Shown here: positions 18,706 through 27,785 of the stretch, one piece after another | Position numbering within the stretch: the stretch's first letter is position 1 | Layout of the letters: every line of letters begins with the position of its first letter | Assembly: GCA_049609325.1 (NCBI GenBank) | Contig: JBMYYK010000004.1 | Coordinates: 30,503-94,502, forward strand | Length of the DNA: 64,000 nucleotides | Origin: GCA-2733415 sp049609325 | GTDB taxonomy: Bacteria > Bacteroidota > Bacteroidia > Flavobacteriales > Flavobacteriaceae | Direction: 5' to 3' | Translations under genes and position numbers: made by a program | The notes under the pieces: generated by a model | Database searches by the model: none | What the model saw: only the letters and a program-made list of their open reading frames with translations | What the model was told of the DNA's origin: nothing

Positions 18706-21700
18706 CTATCGTTTTAATGAAAAATGAGCTTTAAACTCTTTGTCTTCATCATTACGACCTTTATAGATTACTGTAAACCAATAATCACTTGCAAATAAAT
18801 TTCTACTGTTATACGTCCCGTCCCAACCTCTGCCAGATGGGCTAATTTGAGTGATGAATTTTCCGTACCTATCAAATATTTTAACGATAGCCTCTGGCTG
18901 ATTATCTAAATCAAAAATGTTCCAAGTATCGTTAACTCCATCATTATTTGGGGTGAAAAATTTTGGGTATTTGATAACAGTAACTTCAAGTATTAACACA
19001 TTACATCCTCCAAAAACATCAATTATTGTAATGATGTGGTCACCTGAAGTGACATTGTTAAATACATTACTAGACTGTATAGGTCCATCATCTAATTGAT
19101 AGTGGTATTGCCCCAAACCTCCAGTTACATTAACAGTAATTATTGCATTGTCAACAAAATCTTCTGTAACAGTATAGTTGGCTATGGCTGCACTAGAGGC
19201 GATAACTTCTACTTCTGTTGATTCAAAGTTACAGTCGCCAGGTTGTGGCGGAATTACAGGGTTGTTAAGTGTAGTTGTTACCGTGTAAGTACCAGCAGCG
19301 CTTGCCTCATAGTTTGGTCCAGTATGCATTAAGTTATTACCTAAATACCAATCTACCGTATAAACTGTTGGATCTAAATTAGATTCTAACAGTACAGTTT
19401 GAAGTGTGTCGTTAGTTTCAGGGTCAACGCAAATGATACCACCATCTATTTGTAATTCTAAAAGCGGATGGATAGTGAGGTTGAATGATGTTTCATCATA
19501 ACACTCTGTATTTCCGAAAGCTGTAGCGTATACGTATATGGTATGGTTGCCAGGAGAGGTTAATGTAGATTCTGTAATTAACCCCACTCCGCCAGGTTCA
19601 CTATAATAATTCACATCGTAGCTGCTGTTGTCTAACACAGGCAATGTATATTCTCCACAAACCACTTGGTTTTGAAATGAAGGTAGAGTTGGAGTTTCAG
19701 ATATAGTTACTGTAAAACTGTCTTCGTCTGTGCAAAGAATTCGATCTCCGTTTTCATGATACACATAAATGGTGTGTGGGTTACCTGGTGTTGCAGTTGT
19801 GAATGTATAATCTGCTGGAAGTATTTCGTCTACACCATTTGGCTGCCTATAATAACTTCCAACAGTAAGAGGAGGTAGCGTGTAAGTGTCACAGGCGTTT
19901 ATATCTTCAAAATCACCTACGTCAGTTCCTTCCATATATACCGTAAATACAGTTTCATTGGCACAGGTATTAAAATCGTTCCAAATGTTATATATATAGA
20001 TGGTTTGCGTGACGTCTATAATTGTACCAGCACTAATTACATCACCATTTCCGCCAGATTCTGTGTGGTAGGTTCCATTACTTAGTGTTGGTAATTCATA
20101 TGGAGTACACGTATAAACATCTGTAAAATTATCGATTAAAGGCAAGTCTCTAATTTCTATGGTAAAACTTGATTCAGCAGGACAGTTGTTCACTTCATTA
20201 TAGATGTAATAAGTATGTAGCCCTACGGTGTTGATAACAGTACCTACTGGAACTTGATTAGCCATTGTTGGGCCACCTGGCGCATCGAAATAATTACCAT
20301 TAGTTAGTGCTGGTAATTGGTAAGGATCGTCAATACATCTTAAAATAAAATTATTATCACCTCCTAATTCATCAACTTCTGGTGTTGGATAAAGTGTTAG
20401 TGTGAACCTATAATTGTCTGTACAGTTAGCCGTTGGTGGTACTGTAGGAGTAGTTTCTGTGTACACGTAAATGTCATAGATATTATTAGTTGGAGAAGCA
20501 CTGTCATAATTATATACTGTTCCTACAGGTATGGCATTACCACCACCACTAGGGCTGTCAAAATATCCTCCGTTTTCTAATGGAGGTAGAGTGTAAGAAT
20601 CGCAAGCATCTACGTTGGCAGGCGCATTGATAATAGTGATTTCAAATGAACTTTCGTTTGAACACGTTATTTCGTCTGGTGTACCAGCATTGTGTGTTTC
20701 GGTATTATAAATGTAAAACGTTCCGGATGACATTATTGTGTCTCCTGAGTTGTATGCAGTTCCACCACCACCAGATGCAGAATAGTAATTACCATCTGTT
20801 AGAGGCTCTAATGTGTAACTCACACATGTAGTGACATCTTCTAAGTCATCTACTGGCGGGTTGTCATAAATTGTAATGTCAAAAGCTTCATTTCTACATA
20901 CAGAAGTGACACCAGTGTCAGGGTCTGTAGTTTCTGCATAATAGTGAACGGTTAGCGGCATATCTGCCGAAGTGAATACAGTAGAAGTTGGGATTAATGT
21001 ACCTATACCATTTGGACCATCGGTTTCTGTGTAAAAATCTCCTGGAGGCCAATTTGGTACAAAAAACTGTTCACAATAGTATTGCTGTAATGTATATTCG
21101 TCAATAAAGGTTATGGTAAAGCTACTTTCATTAAAACAGCCATTAGCATCTGGTCCGTTATATATATAAAATGTACCACCATCTGTAATGATGTCGCCAT
21201 CATTATACATGTTTCCAGTGCCGTTAGGACCATCAGGAGCATCATAATATTCTCCATCAGGAATACCATCACCGTCAACATCTGGTATTGGAGGTAAGGT
21301 ATATTCACTACATTCTAAAATAGGACCTAATGTTGCTACCGGGGGTAGTGGATTTATAATGACATCAAAACTCACCATATCAAAACAACTTGGGTTGCTG
21401 TTACTTTGTATAACAGCCCAAACGGTTTGTGGCGAATTTGCTAAGGCAACACTAATATTTGGACCAATAGGATTTGTGCCATTTTGCGCATCATTTTGTG
21501 TGTCGTAATATAGTATTGTGTAATCAAGCGGATTTAAGGCGCCTAAAATTTCTGCATTGACATCGGCTAAATTGGTATCTACTGGGTCTGAAGTGTTACA
21601 TAATTGCACGTCATTTGGTGTAGTGGCATTAATTGATTGTGTTACGGTGAGGTCGAAAGACAATTCAGTATCACAGTAAGTATCAGTTTGGGTGTTATAT

Positions 21701-22929
21701 ATTTTAACGTATATGGTTTCATTACCAGCACTCGTGTAGTTAGTAATGTTACTACCAGTTATTGGATTGTTAGGTATATCTGTTTGGGTAGCAAAATAAT
21801 GGATGTCATAAATAGTATCATCAACCCCAATAATAGTTTCGTTATTAGTACTTAAATCATAAGAAAATGCACCAGAGCCATCATCACAGGCTTGAATATC
21901 ATTTGGTGCTGAAGTGCTTAATTCCGTAATGATAATTGTATCTGTAAGTACACAGCCATTTTTTGTAGCCGTAACAACATATGTACCTGGAGCAGTTGCA
22001 GTAATGGTATTACTCGTTTCGGGTTGCGGTATACCATCTAATGTCCATTCATGATTGAATTCTGTGTCATCTAAATTTGTTGAGATGTCTGTACTGTTCC
22101 CCGAGCACATAGTGATGTCATCACCTAAATTTAAAGGAGTGATAAAGTTTCCAGCGTCTATAAATACTGCAGAATCGTAGTCAGGATTTCCATAATCACC
22201 AATTACAAGTCTGATGTGGTAAGGTCTATCTGGTATTAACGTAGATGAGGCACTAAGTACGGTGGTATGCCCTCGCATATTTAATGTTGATGCTGCTGGA
22301 GCGTTTACATTATAAGTTGAAAACAGTTCTGGATTTTCAGAAGTACAGCTGGCATTGTAGGTGTTATCTCGTATGGTGAGTACACTTACTGGAGTGGTTG
22401 ATGCTGGTAAAACTGCTAAATTGGTTGTGGTGCCAGTAACGGTATCTGTAAGTAAAAATGCAAAAACATCGCTAAACCCACATTGGTATTGCCCATATTC
22501 ATTTGATGCAAAAATGAAATTAAAACTAAAATCGCTTGATATTGGGGTGAAATCAAATTCTAGGAAAGCTGTATCTGTAATTGGTAAACTTTGTCCAGTA
22601 TCATTACTAATAGTTTGTAAATCGGGATCAGAGTTTGTGTTATCCTGGCTACTTAAGTTTGTGTTTGTGTATATACCTTGTGTGTCAATAGCATTACCAG
22701 TTCTGATAATTATACCTTCACTTATAGGAAACGTCGAACCGTTTTGATTAAAATAGGCAACGGATTGACTTGAGGAATACGTTACATTTGTTGGGTCTAT
22801 ACAAGAGCCGTTTAATAATAATTCTGCTAATTCTGTAGCAGAATAACTGCTGTCATCTACCGTAATACTTTGTGCAAAAGCAATACTAGATGTCATAAGT
22901 AGGATAAAACAGGTAATTTTTTTAATCAT
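18706..22929 (-). CDS. T9SS type B sorted, choice-of-anchor L repeat protein
   Basis: A 1407-residue cell-surface or secreted protein. It has a signal peptide (MIKKITCFILLMTSSIAFAQ), then a choice-of-anchor L domain (about 25-270: SEGIIIRTG, FEFDFTPISSDFSFNFIFASNEYG-like region, FIDAGNF). A PKD/Ig-like segment follows at about 270-530. At about 540-1160 I count eight diverged units of about 70-90 residues, each of the form C-x-YxLPPL-xxGxYY-xxxGG-...-TxYIY-...-C-x-E-x-SF-x-x-TI. The C-terminus (about 1320-1407) is the gliding-motility type B sorting domain, beginning FFTPNNDGVNDTW and ending HFSLKR, which directs export by the type IX system. Likely an adhesin. Confidence 0.9.
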   Translation of the reverse strand: MIKKITCFILLMTSSIAFAQSITVDDSSYSATELAELLLNGSCIDPTNVTYSSSQSVAYFNQNGSTFPISEGIIIRTGNAIDTQGIYTNTNLSSQDNTNSDPDLQTISNDTGQSLPITDTAFLEFDFTPISSDFSFNFIFASNEYGQYQCGFSDVFAFLLTDTVTGTTTNLAVLPASTTPVSVLTIRDNTYNASCTSENPELFSTYNVNAPAASTLNMRGHTTVLSASSTLIPDRPYHIRLVIGDYGNPDYDSAVFIDAGNFITPLNLGDDITMCSGNSTDISTNLDDTEFNHEWTLDGIPQPETSNTITATAPGTYVVTATKNGCVLTDTIIITELSTSAPNDIQACDDGSGAFSYDLSTNNETIIGVDDTIYDIHYFATQTDIPNNPITGSNITNYTSAGNETIYVKIYNTQTDTYCDTELSFDLTVTQSINATTPNDVQLCNTSDPVDTNLADVNAEILGALNPLDYTILYYDTQNDAQNGTNPIGPNISVALANSPQTVWAVIQSNSNPSCFDMVSFDVIINPLPPVATLGPILECSEYTLPPIPDVDGDGIPDGEYYDAPDGPNGTGNMYNDGDIITDGGTFYIYNGPDANGCFNESSFTITFIDEYTLQQYYCEQFFVPNWPPGDFYTETDGPNGIGTLIPTSTVFTSADMPLTVHYYAETTDPDTGVTSVCRNEAFDITIYDNPPVDDLEDVTTCVSYTLEPLTDGNYYSASGGGGTAYNSGDTIMSSGTFYIYNTETHNAGTPDEITCSNESSFEITIINAPANVDACDSYTLPPLENGGYFDSPSGGGNAIPVGTVYNYDSASPTNNIYDIYVYTETTPTVPPTANCTDNYRFTLTLYPTPEVDELGGDNNFILRCIDDPYQLPALTNGNYFDAPGGPTMANQVPVGTVINTVGLHTYYIYNEVNNCPAESSFTIEIRDLPLIDNFTDVYTCTPYELPTLSNGTYHTESGGNGDVISAGTIIDVTQTIYIYNIWNDFNTCANETVFTVYMEGTDVGDFEDINACDTYTLPPLTVGSYYRQPNGVDEILPADYTFTTATPGNPHTIYVYHENGDRILCTDEDSFTVTISETPTLPSFQNQVVCGEYTLPVLDNSSYDVNYYSEPGGVGLITESTLTSPGNHTIYVYATAFGNTECYDETSFNLTIHPLLELQIDGGIICVDPETNDTLQTVLLESNLDPTVYTVDWYLGNNLMHTGPNYEASAAGTYTVTTTLNNPVIPPQPGDCNFESTEVEVIASSAAIANYTVTEDFVDNAIITVNVTGGLGQYHYQLDDGPIQSSNVFNNVTSGDHIITIIDVFGGCNVLILEVTVIKYPKFFTPNNDGVNDTWNIFDLDNQPEAIVKIFDRYGKFITQISPSGRGWDGTYNSRNLFASDYWFTVIYKGRNDEDKEFKAHFSLKR

Positions 22930-22960
22930 AAACTGGGGTGTTAGATGATTAAATTACATA

Positions 22961-23016
22961 AAAAACAAGTAATAATTTATATTTTATGTTAAAAAGTTGT
23001 GATATTACTTGTTTTT
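22961..23016. repeat. Inverted repeat with long loop
   Basis: AAAAACAAGTAAT (22961-22973) and ATTACTTGTTTTT (23004-23016) are perfect inverted copies 30 bases apart between the adhesin start and the end of the LOG-family gene. It may act as a weak terminator for the latter. Confidence 0.4.
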
Positions 23017-23079
23017 GATGTGAAGATGAATAAATATAGAAAATGTGTGAGAATGCAATTTCTATATTAAAATGAACGT

Positions 23080-23769
23080 CTAGAAGTTCGGACTTAACGC
23101 ATATTTTCTATAGAAGTTATCAAGGATATCAATCACTTCTTCCTCAGTATCAACTATATCAATTAAATCCAGGTCTTCCGGACTAACTGTTTTGTGTTCA
23201 TTAACCATAACGTTTTTCACCCAATCCATTAATCCAGTCCAGTATTCTGTACCGACTAAAATGATAGGAAATTTTTCAATTTTTTTAGTTTGGATTAATG
23301 TGATGGCTTCAAATAATTCATCTAAAGTTCCGAAACCTCCTGGCATAACTACAAATCCTTGTGAGTATTTTACAAACATTACTTTTCTTACAAAAAAGTA
23401 ATCATGATCTATACATTTGTCAGAATCTATATACGGATTATCATGTTGTTCAAAAGGCAATTCTATATTTAATCCTACAGAAGTTCCACCACCAAGGTGA
23501 GCTCCTTTGTTTCCTGCTTCCATAATACCTGGGCCACCACCAGTAATTACACCATAACCATGTTCTACAATAGTATTGGCTACTTTTACGGCAAGCTCAT
23601 AATATTTATCTCCTGGTTGTGTTCTAGCTGATCCAAAAATAGACACGCAAGGTCCTATTTTACTCATTTTTTCGAATCCGTTTACGAATTCGCTCATAAT
23701 TTTAAAAATGGCCCATGAGTCGTTTGTTCTCACTTCATTCCATGTTCTGTTCAATCTCAATTTTCCCAT
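23080..23769 (-). CDS. LOG/TIGR00730 family Rossmann-fold protein
   Basis: A 229-residue protein related to cytokinin riboside 5'-monophosphate phosphoribohydrolase (LOG), which releases the base from nucleoside monophosphates. The two family motifs are intact: GGGPGIMEAGNKGA (phosphate binding) and PGGFGTLDELFEA (catalytic region). Residues before GPCVSIFGSAR are a short N-terminal extension common in the long form. The physiological substrate in flavobacteria is not known. Two -7-like boxes (CAAACCTA, CAAAAATA at 23798-23814 read on the opposite strand) lie upstream but lack a clear -33. Confidence 0.9.
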   Translation of the reverse strand: MGKLRLNRTWNEVRTNDSWAIFKIMSEFVNGFEKMSKIGPCVSIFGSARTQPGDKYYELAVKVANTIVEHGYGVITGGGPGIMEAGNKGAHLGGGTSVGLNIELPFEQHDNPYIDSDKCIDHDYFFVRKVMFVKYSQGFVVMPGGFGTLDELFEAITLIQTKKIEKFPIILVGTEYWTGLMDWVKNVMVNEHKTVSPEDLDLIDIVDTEEEVIDILDNFYRKYALSPNF

Positions 23770-23853
23770 ATTAAATAGTTTACTGATTATTAATTTTCAA
23801 ACCTATCAAAAATACTATTTTTTATGACTTATGCTAGTTTTTAAGGTGAAAAG

Positions 23854-26685
23854 CTACTGTAATACTTTCTTTAAGTACTGTGCTGTATGGCTATTTTTTA
23901 TTTTGACGATTTGTTCTGGGGTGCCTTTTGCTAATATGGTTCCACCATTTTTTCCGCCTTCAGGACCTACATCAATAATATGATCGGCAAGTTTTACCAC
24001 ATCTAAATTGTGTTCAATTATAAGAACAGAATTTCCTTTGTCTACTAATTTGTTAATCACATTCATAAGTACCCTAATGTCTTCAAAATGTAGTCCGGTT
24101 GTGGGCTCGTCTAATATATAAAAGGTTTTACCGGTATCTCTTTTTGATAATTCGGTAGCCAACTTTACACGTTGTGCCTCACCACCAGAAAGCGTCGTAC
24201 TTTGTTGCCCCAATGTAATATACCCTAAACCAACATCTTTAATGGTTTTTAATTTTCTATAGATTTTTGGGATATTTTCAAAGAAGTCAACAGCCTCATT
24301 AATGGTCATATTTAACACATCAGAAATGGTTTTACCTTTATACCTAATTTCCAACGTTTCTCTGTTAAAACGTTTGCCTTGACAAGTTTCACATTCAACA
24401 TACACATCTGGTAAAAAGTTCATTTCAATAACTCGTAAACCGCCACCTTGGCAAGTTTCACAGCGTCCTCCTTTAACGTTAAAACTGAATCGACCAGGTT
24501 TATATCCTCTAATTGTAGCCTCGTTAGTTTTAGCAAACAAGCTTCGTATTTCACTAAATACGCCCGTGTATGTTGCAGGGTTTGAGCGTGGTGTTCGCCC
24601 TATTGGACTTTGGTTGATGTCAATAACCTTGTCAATATGCTCTAAGCCTTTAATGGTTTTATAAGGCATAGGTTGTTTTACAGCATTAAAAAAATGTGCG
24701 TTTAAAATAGGGTAGAGTGTTTCGTTGATAAGTGTCGATTTCCCACTACCAGAAACTCCCGTGACGCAAGTAAGTTTACCGAGAGGAATATCTATAGTTA
24801 CATTTTTTAAATTATTACCTGTGGCTCCAGTTAATGTTAGTGTTTTACCATTACCTTTTCTACGAGTTTTAGGTATTGTAATTTCTTTTGTGCCATTGAG
24901 GTATTCAGCAGTAAGTGTTGAATTATTCAATAATTCTTTAGGAGTACTTTCAGAGATGATTTCCCCACCATGTTTACCGGCATGTGGACCAATATCAATG
25001 ACATAATCAGCTTGTTCAATCATGTCTTTGTCATGTTCTACAACTAAAACTGAATTTCCAATATCTCTTAGTTGCGTTAAAGAATGGATGAGTTTCGCAT
25101 TATCTCGTTGGTGTAAACCAATACTCGGTTCGTCTAAAATATATAATACACCAACCAATTGCGAGCCGATTTGAGTTGCTAAACGTATACGTTGTGCTTC
25201 ACCTCCAGATAAGGTTTTTGAACTTCGGTTTAAAGACAAGTAATCCAGTCCTACATCTAATAAAAATTGCAAACGTTCTTTGATTTCTTTAACAACTTCT
25301 GCACCAATTTGTTTCTGTTTGTCAGATAAATGTTCTTCTAATTCATTCATCCAATTGGCTAAATCAACAATATCTAGATGTGCTAATTCAGCAATGTTTT
25401 TATCATTTATTTTAAAGTATAACGATTCTTTTTTTAAACGAGATCCATGACAGGTAGAACAAAAGTTATTGTCCATATATTCTTTTGCCCATCGTTTTAT
25501 TGAAGATGATGAACTGTCATGATACTGACTATTTATAAAGGAGACGATACCTTCAAAATCGATTTTATAATTTCTAGTTACACCTAAGTTTTTAGATTCA
25601 ACAGAAAATTGTTCATTACCGCCATGAAGGATAATGTGTAAAGCGTCTTTAGGGATTTTTTTTATAGGGTCGGTCAGCTTGAAATTATAACGTTCAGCAA
25701 TGGTTTGTAGCTGTTTAAACATCCATGAATTCTTATACTCACCTAAAGGCGCAATACCACCTTTTTGTATAGAAACTGATGGGTCTGGAATAATTTTATC
25801 AACATTAACTTCATACAAATGTCCAATACCGTTACAGCTGCTACAAGCGCCTTTTGGTGAGTTGAATGAAAATGAATTTGGCTCAGGATTTGGATAGGAC
25901 ACACCAGAAACAGGGCACATTAAATCTCTAGAAAAGTATCTGGTATCTGTAGTACCGTGTTCAATAATTACTAATATATTATCACCATGGTACATGGCTG
26001 TTTTTATGGTTTCGGTAAGGCGTTTATCGTTATCAACACCTTCAGAAATTTTTAAACGATCAATGACAATTTCAATATCATGAGTTTTGTACCGATCGAG
26101 TTTCATGCCTTTAGTGATGTCAACAATATCTCCGTCAACTCTAACCTTTGTAAAACCTTGTTTGGCAATGGTTTCAAAAAGTTCTCTATAATGTCCTTTT
26201 CTCGATTTAATTACTGGCGCTAAAACAACAATTTTTTTATCTAAATAATCTGTATTGATTAACTCTTTAATTTGCTCATCAGAATAACTCACCATTTTTT
26301 CATCAGTGACGTAGCTATAAGCATCTGCAGCTCGAGCAAATAATAGTCTTAAAAAGTCATAGATTTCTGTGATGGTTCCAACGGTTGAACGTGGGTTTTT
26401 GTTTGTTGTTTTTTGTTCAATTGCAATAACTGGCGACAAGCCATCAATTTTATCGACATCTGGGCGTTCTAATCCTCCTAGAAATTGACGGGCATAAGCA
26501 GAAAATGTTTCAATATATCGACGTTGTCCTTCTGCATATATGGTATCAAATGCCAAAGATGATTTTCCAGAGCCAGATAACCCCGTAATTACGACCAATT
26601 GCTCACGCGGAATTTTAATGTCGATGTTTTTAAGGTTATGAGCTCTTGCGCCTTGTACCTCTATATATTCTTGATGTTTTGCCAT
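23854..26685 (-). CDS. uvrA: Excinuclease ABC subunit A
   Basis: DNA damage-recognition ATPase of nucleotide excision repair. The 943 residues contain two ABC modules: Walker A GLSGSGKSSLAF (N-terminal) and GVSGSGKSTLIN (C-terminal), with signatures LSGGEAQRIRLA and LSGGEAQRVKLA. Zinc-finger cysteines are CPVSGVSYP...CSSC, CSTCHGSRL and CETCQGGG...CETCQGKRF. The length is normal for the family. A TAACTTTG -7 box on the minus strand at 26724-26717 lies 32 bases upstream of the ATG. Confidence 0.98.
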   Translation of the reverse strand: MAKHQEYIEVQGARAHNLKNIDIKIPREQLVVITGLSGSGKSSLAFDTIYAEGQRRYIETFSAYARQFLGGLERPDVDKIDGLSPVIAIEQKTTNKNPRSTVGTITEIYDFLRLLFARAADAYSYVTDEKMVSYSDEQIKELINTDYLDKKIVVLAPVIKSRKGHYRELFETIAKQGFTKVRVDGDIVDITKGMKLDRYKTHDIEIVIDRLKISEGVDNDKRLTETIKTAMYHGDNILVIIEHGTTDTRYFSRDLMCPVSGVSYPNPEPNSFSFNSPKGACSSCNGIGHLYEVNVDKIIPDPSVSIQKGGIAPLGEYKNSWMFKQLQTIAERYNFKLTDPIKKIPKDALHIILHGGNEQFSVESKNLGVTRNYKIDFEGIVSFINSQYHDSSSSSIKRWAKEYMDNNFCSTCHGSRLKKESLYFKINDKNIAELAHLDIVDLANWMNELEEHLSDKQKQIGAEVVKEIKERLQFLLDVGLDYLSLNRSSKTLSGGEAQRIRLATQIGSQLVGVLYILDEPSIGLHQRDNAKLIHSLTQLRDIGNSVLVVEHDKDMIEQADYVIDIGPHAGKHGGEIISESTPKELLNNSTLTAEYLNGTKEITIPKTRRKGNGKTLTLTGATGNNLKNVTIDIPLGKLTCVTGVSGSGKSTLINETLYPILNAHFFNAVKQPMPYKTIKGLEHIDKVIDINQSPIGRTPRSNPATYTGVFSEIRSLFAKTNEATIRGYKPGRFSFNVKGGRCETCQGGGLRVIEMNFLPDVYVECETCQGKRFNRETLEIRYKGKTISDVLNMTINEAVDFFENIPKIYRKLKTIKDVGLGYITLGQQSTTLSGGEAQRVKLATELSKRDTGKTFYILDEPTTGLHFEDIRVLMNVINKLVDKGNSVLIIEHNLDVVKLADHIIDVGPEGGKNGGTILAKGTPEQIVKIKNSHTAQYLKKVLQ

Positions 26686-26754
26686 AATGCAAATTCCTGT
26701 CAGTTTTTTAAGATTGCAAAGTTACTAATTTCAAAATGGAGTAGTGCTAATAGT

Positions 26755-27651
26755 TTATACCAATTGCTTTATTGCATTTGCAAGTAGCTTGGCTGCATTC
26801 GGTTCATTTCTGAACCACAATTCAGGTTCTATAAGCTCTATTTCAGAAATAGCTAGTTGATTAGTATTGTCAATAATGGCATCAACACGAGCATACATTG
26901 GTTGCTCAACACATGCTTTTACTGCATTTTCTGCAAACTCAATCTGTTCTGTTGTAGCGACATGGTTATGAACTGTACCGCCGAAATCATCTTGCACTCT
27001 AAAATCACCAGGTTTGGCAATTTTTAATACCGCATGAGAATATGTGCCATTTATGATGATAAATGAATATTCTCCTTGGGTGATTATGTTGTTTTGAAAC
27101 GGTTGCAGCATCATAGCTTCTTCAGCAATAAGTTTCTGGAAAATAGCTTCGTGTTGATCCAAGTTAGAAGGTTCTAATTTATAAGTATGTCTTGCTGCCC
27201 CAGAAATACAAGGTTTTAATACAGTTGTTGTCCAACCTAGTTTTTGATGCTGTTCGGCTAAAGTTGTATTAGTGCCTTGTTCTATAAAATGAGTTTCACA
27301 AATATGTATTCCTCTCGCTTTTAAGTCAGATAAATAGTGCTTGTCAATGTTCCAATTGATAATATTAGCGGAATTTAATAAGGTTGTTTTCTTACTGACA
27401 TCCTTTAACCAATCACTAAACTCATTATAACGATCAAAATAATCCCAAGTGGTTCTAAATAAAATATACTTTGTTGAGCTCCAGTCAAATTTTGGGTCGC
27501 TCCAACTTTTTCGTATGGCTTGTAGTCCTGCTTGTTCTAAGGCCGTTAAAATTAATTGATCTTCTAATAGTACATTTTTGTTGTATGCGTTTATTTCGGT
27601 AGGGTTTACATACCTGTCTTCGGTTAAAATCACTACATCTATAGGAGTCAT
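26755..27651 (-). CDS. ATP-grasp domain protein
   Basis: A 298-residue protein with an ATP-grasp fold of the glutathione synthetase/RimK type. Visible elements are VLKPCISGAARHTY (nucleotide-binding lysine and glycine loop), MLQPFQNNIITQGEYSFIIING (metal-binding region with E) and YARVDAIIDNTNQLAISEIELIEPELW (the D...E-x-E metal ligands). Such proteins ligate a carboxylate to an amine or thiol at the expense of ATP. The N-terminal domain (1-100) contains FRTTWDYFDRYNEF, typical of a conserved uncharacterised family in Bacteroidota and Proteobacteria. No neighbouring gene reveals the substrate. Confidence 0.82.
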   Translation of the reverse strand: MTPIDVVILTEDRYVNPTEINAYNKNVLLEDQLILTALEQAGLQAIRKSWSDPKFDWSSTKYILFRTTWDYFDRYNEFSDWLKDVSKKTTLLNSANIINWNIDKHYLSDLKARGIHICETHFIEQGTNTTLAEQHQKLGWTTTVLKPCISGAARHTYKLEPSNLDQHEAIFQKLIAEEAMMLQPFQNNIITQGEYSFIIINGTYSHAVLKIAKPGDFRVQDDFGGTVHNHVATTEQIEFAENAVKACVEQPMYARVDAIIDNTNQLAISEIELIEPELWFRNEPNAAKLLANAIKQLV

Positions 27652-27728
27652 AATTACATGTTTTGAGAGATGTAAAGATAAAAATTAGACGCAATTTTTA
27701 GAGCAGATTAGATACTTGTTAATTCCAC

Positions 27729-27758
27729 TTGATGTTTTTTAAGTTTTCCGTAAATTGC
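27729..27758 (+). promoter_or_regulatory. Probable promoter of the IcmF gene
   Basis: TTG (27729-27731), a 19-base spacer and TAAATTGC (27751-27758) resemble TTG-N-TAnnTTTG with one mismatch. This supports the ATG at 27786 as the start, because an earlier in-frame start would coincide with the promoter. Confidence 0.45.
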
Positions 27759-27785
27759 AGCACCAAAATAGATAATAATTTACAG

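Noticed and set aside
18706..22929. Recent nucleotide-level tandem repeat array in the adhesin gene
   Set aside because: Units are similar only at protein level; I see no long identical DNA stretches.
27729..27785. Longer IcmF start at TTG 27729
   Set aside because: The first codons coincide with the -33/-7 boxes; the ATG at 27786 gives the normal N-terminus.
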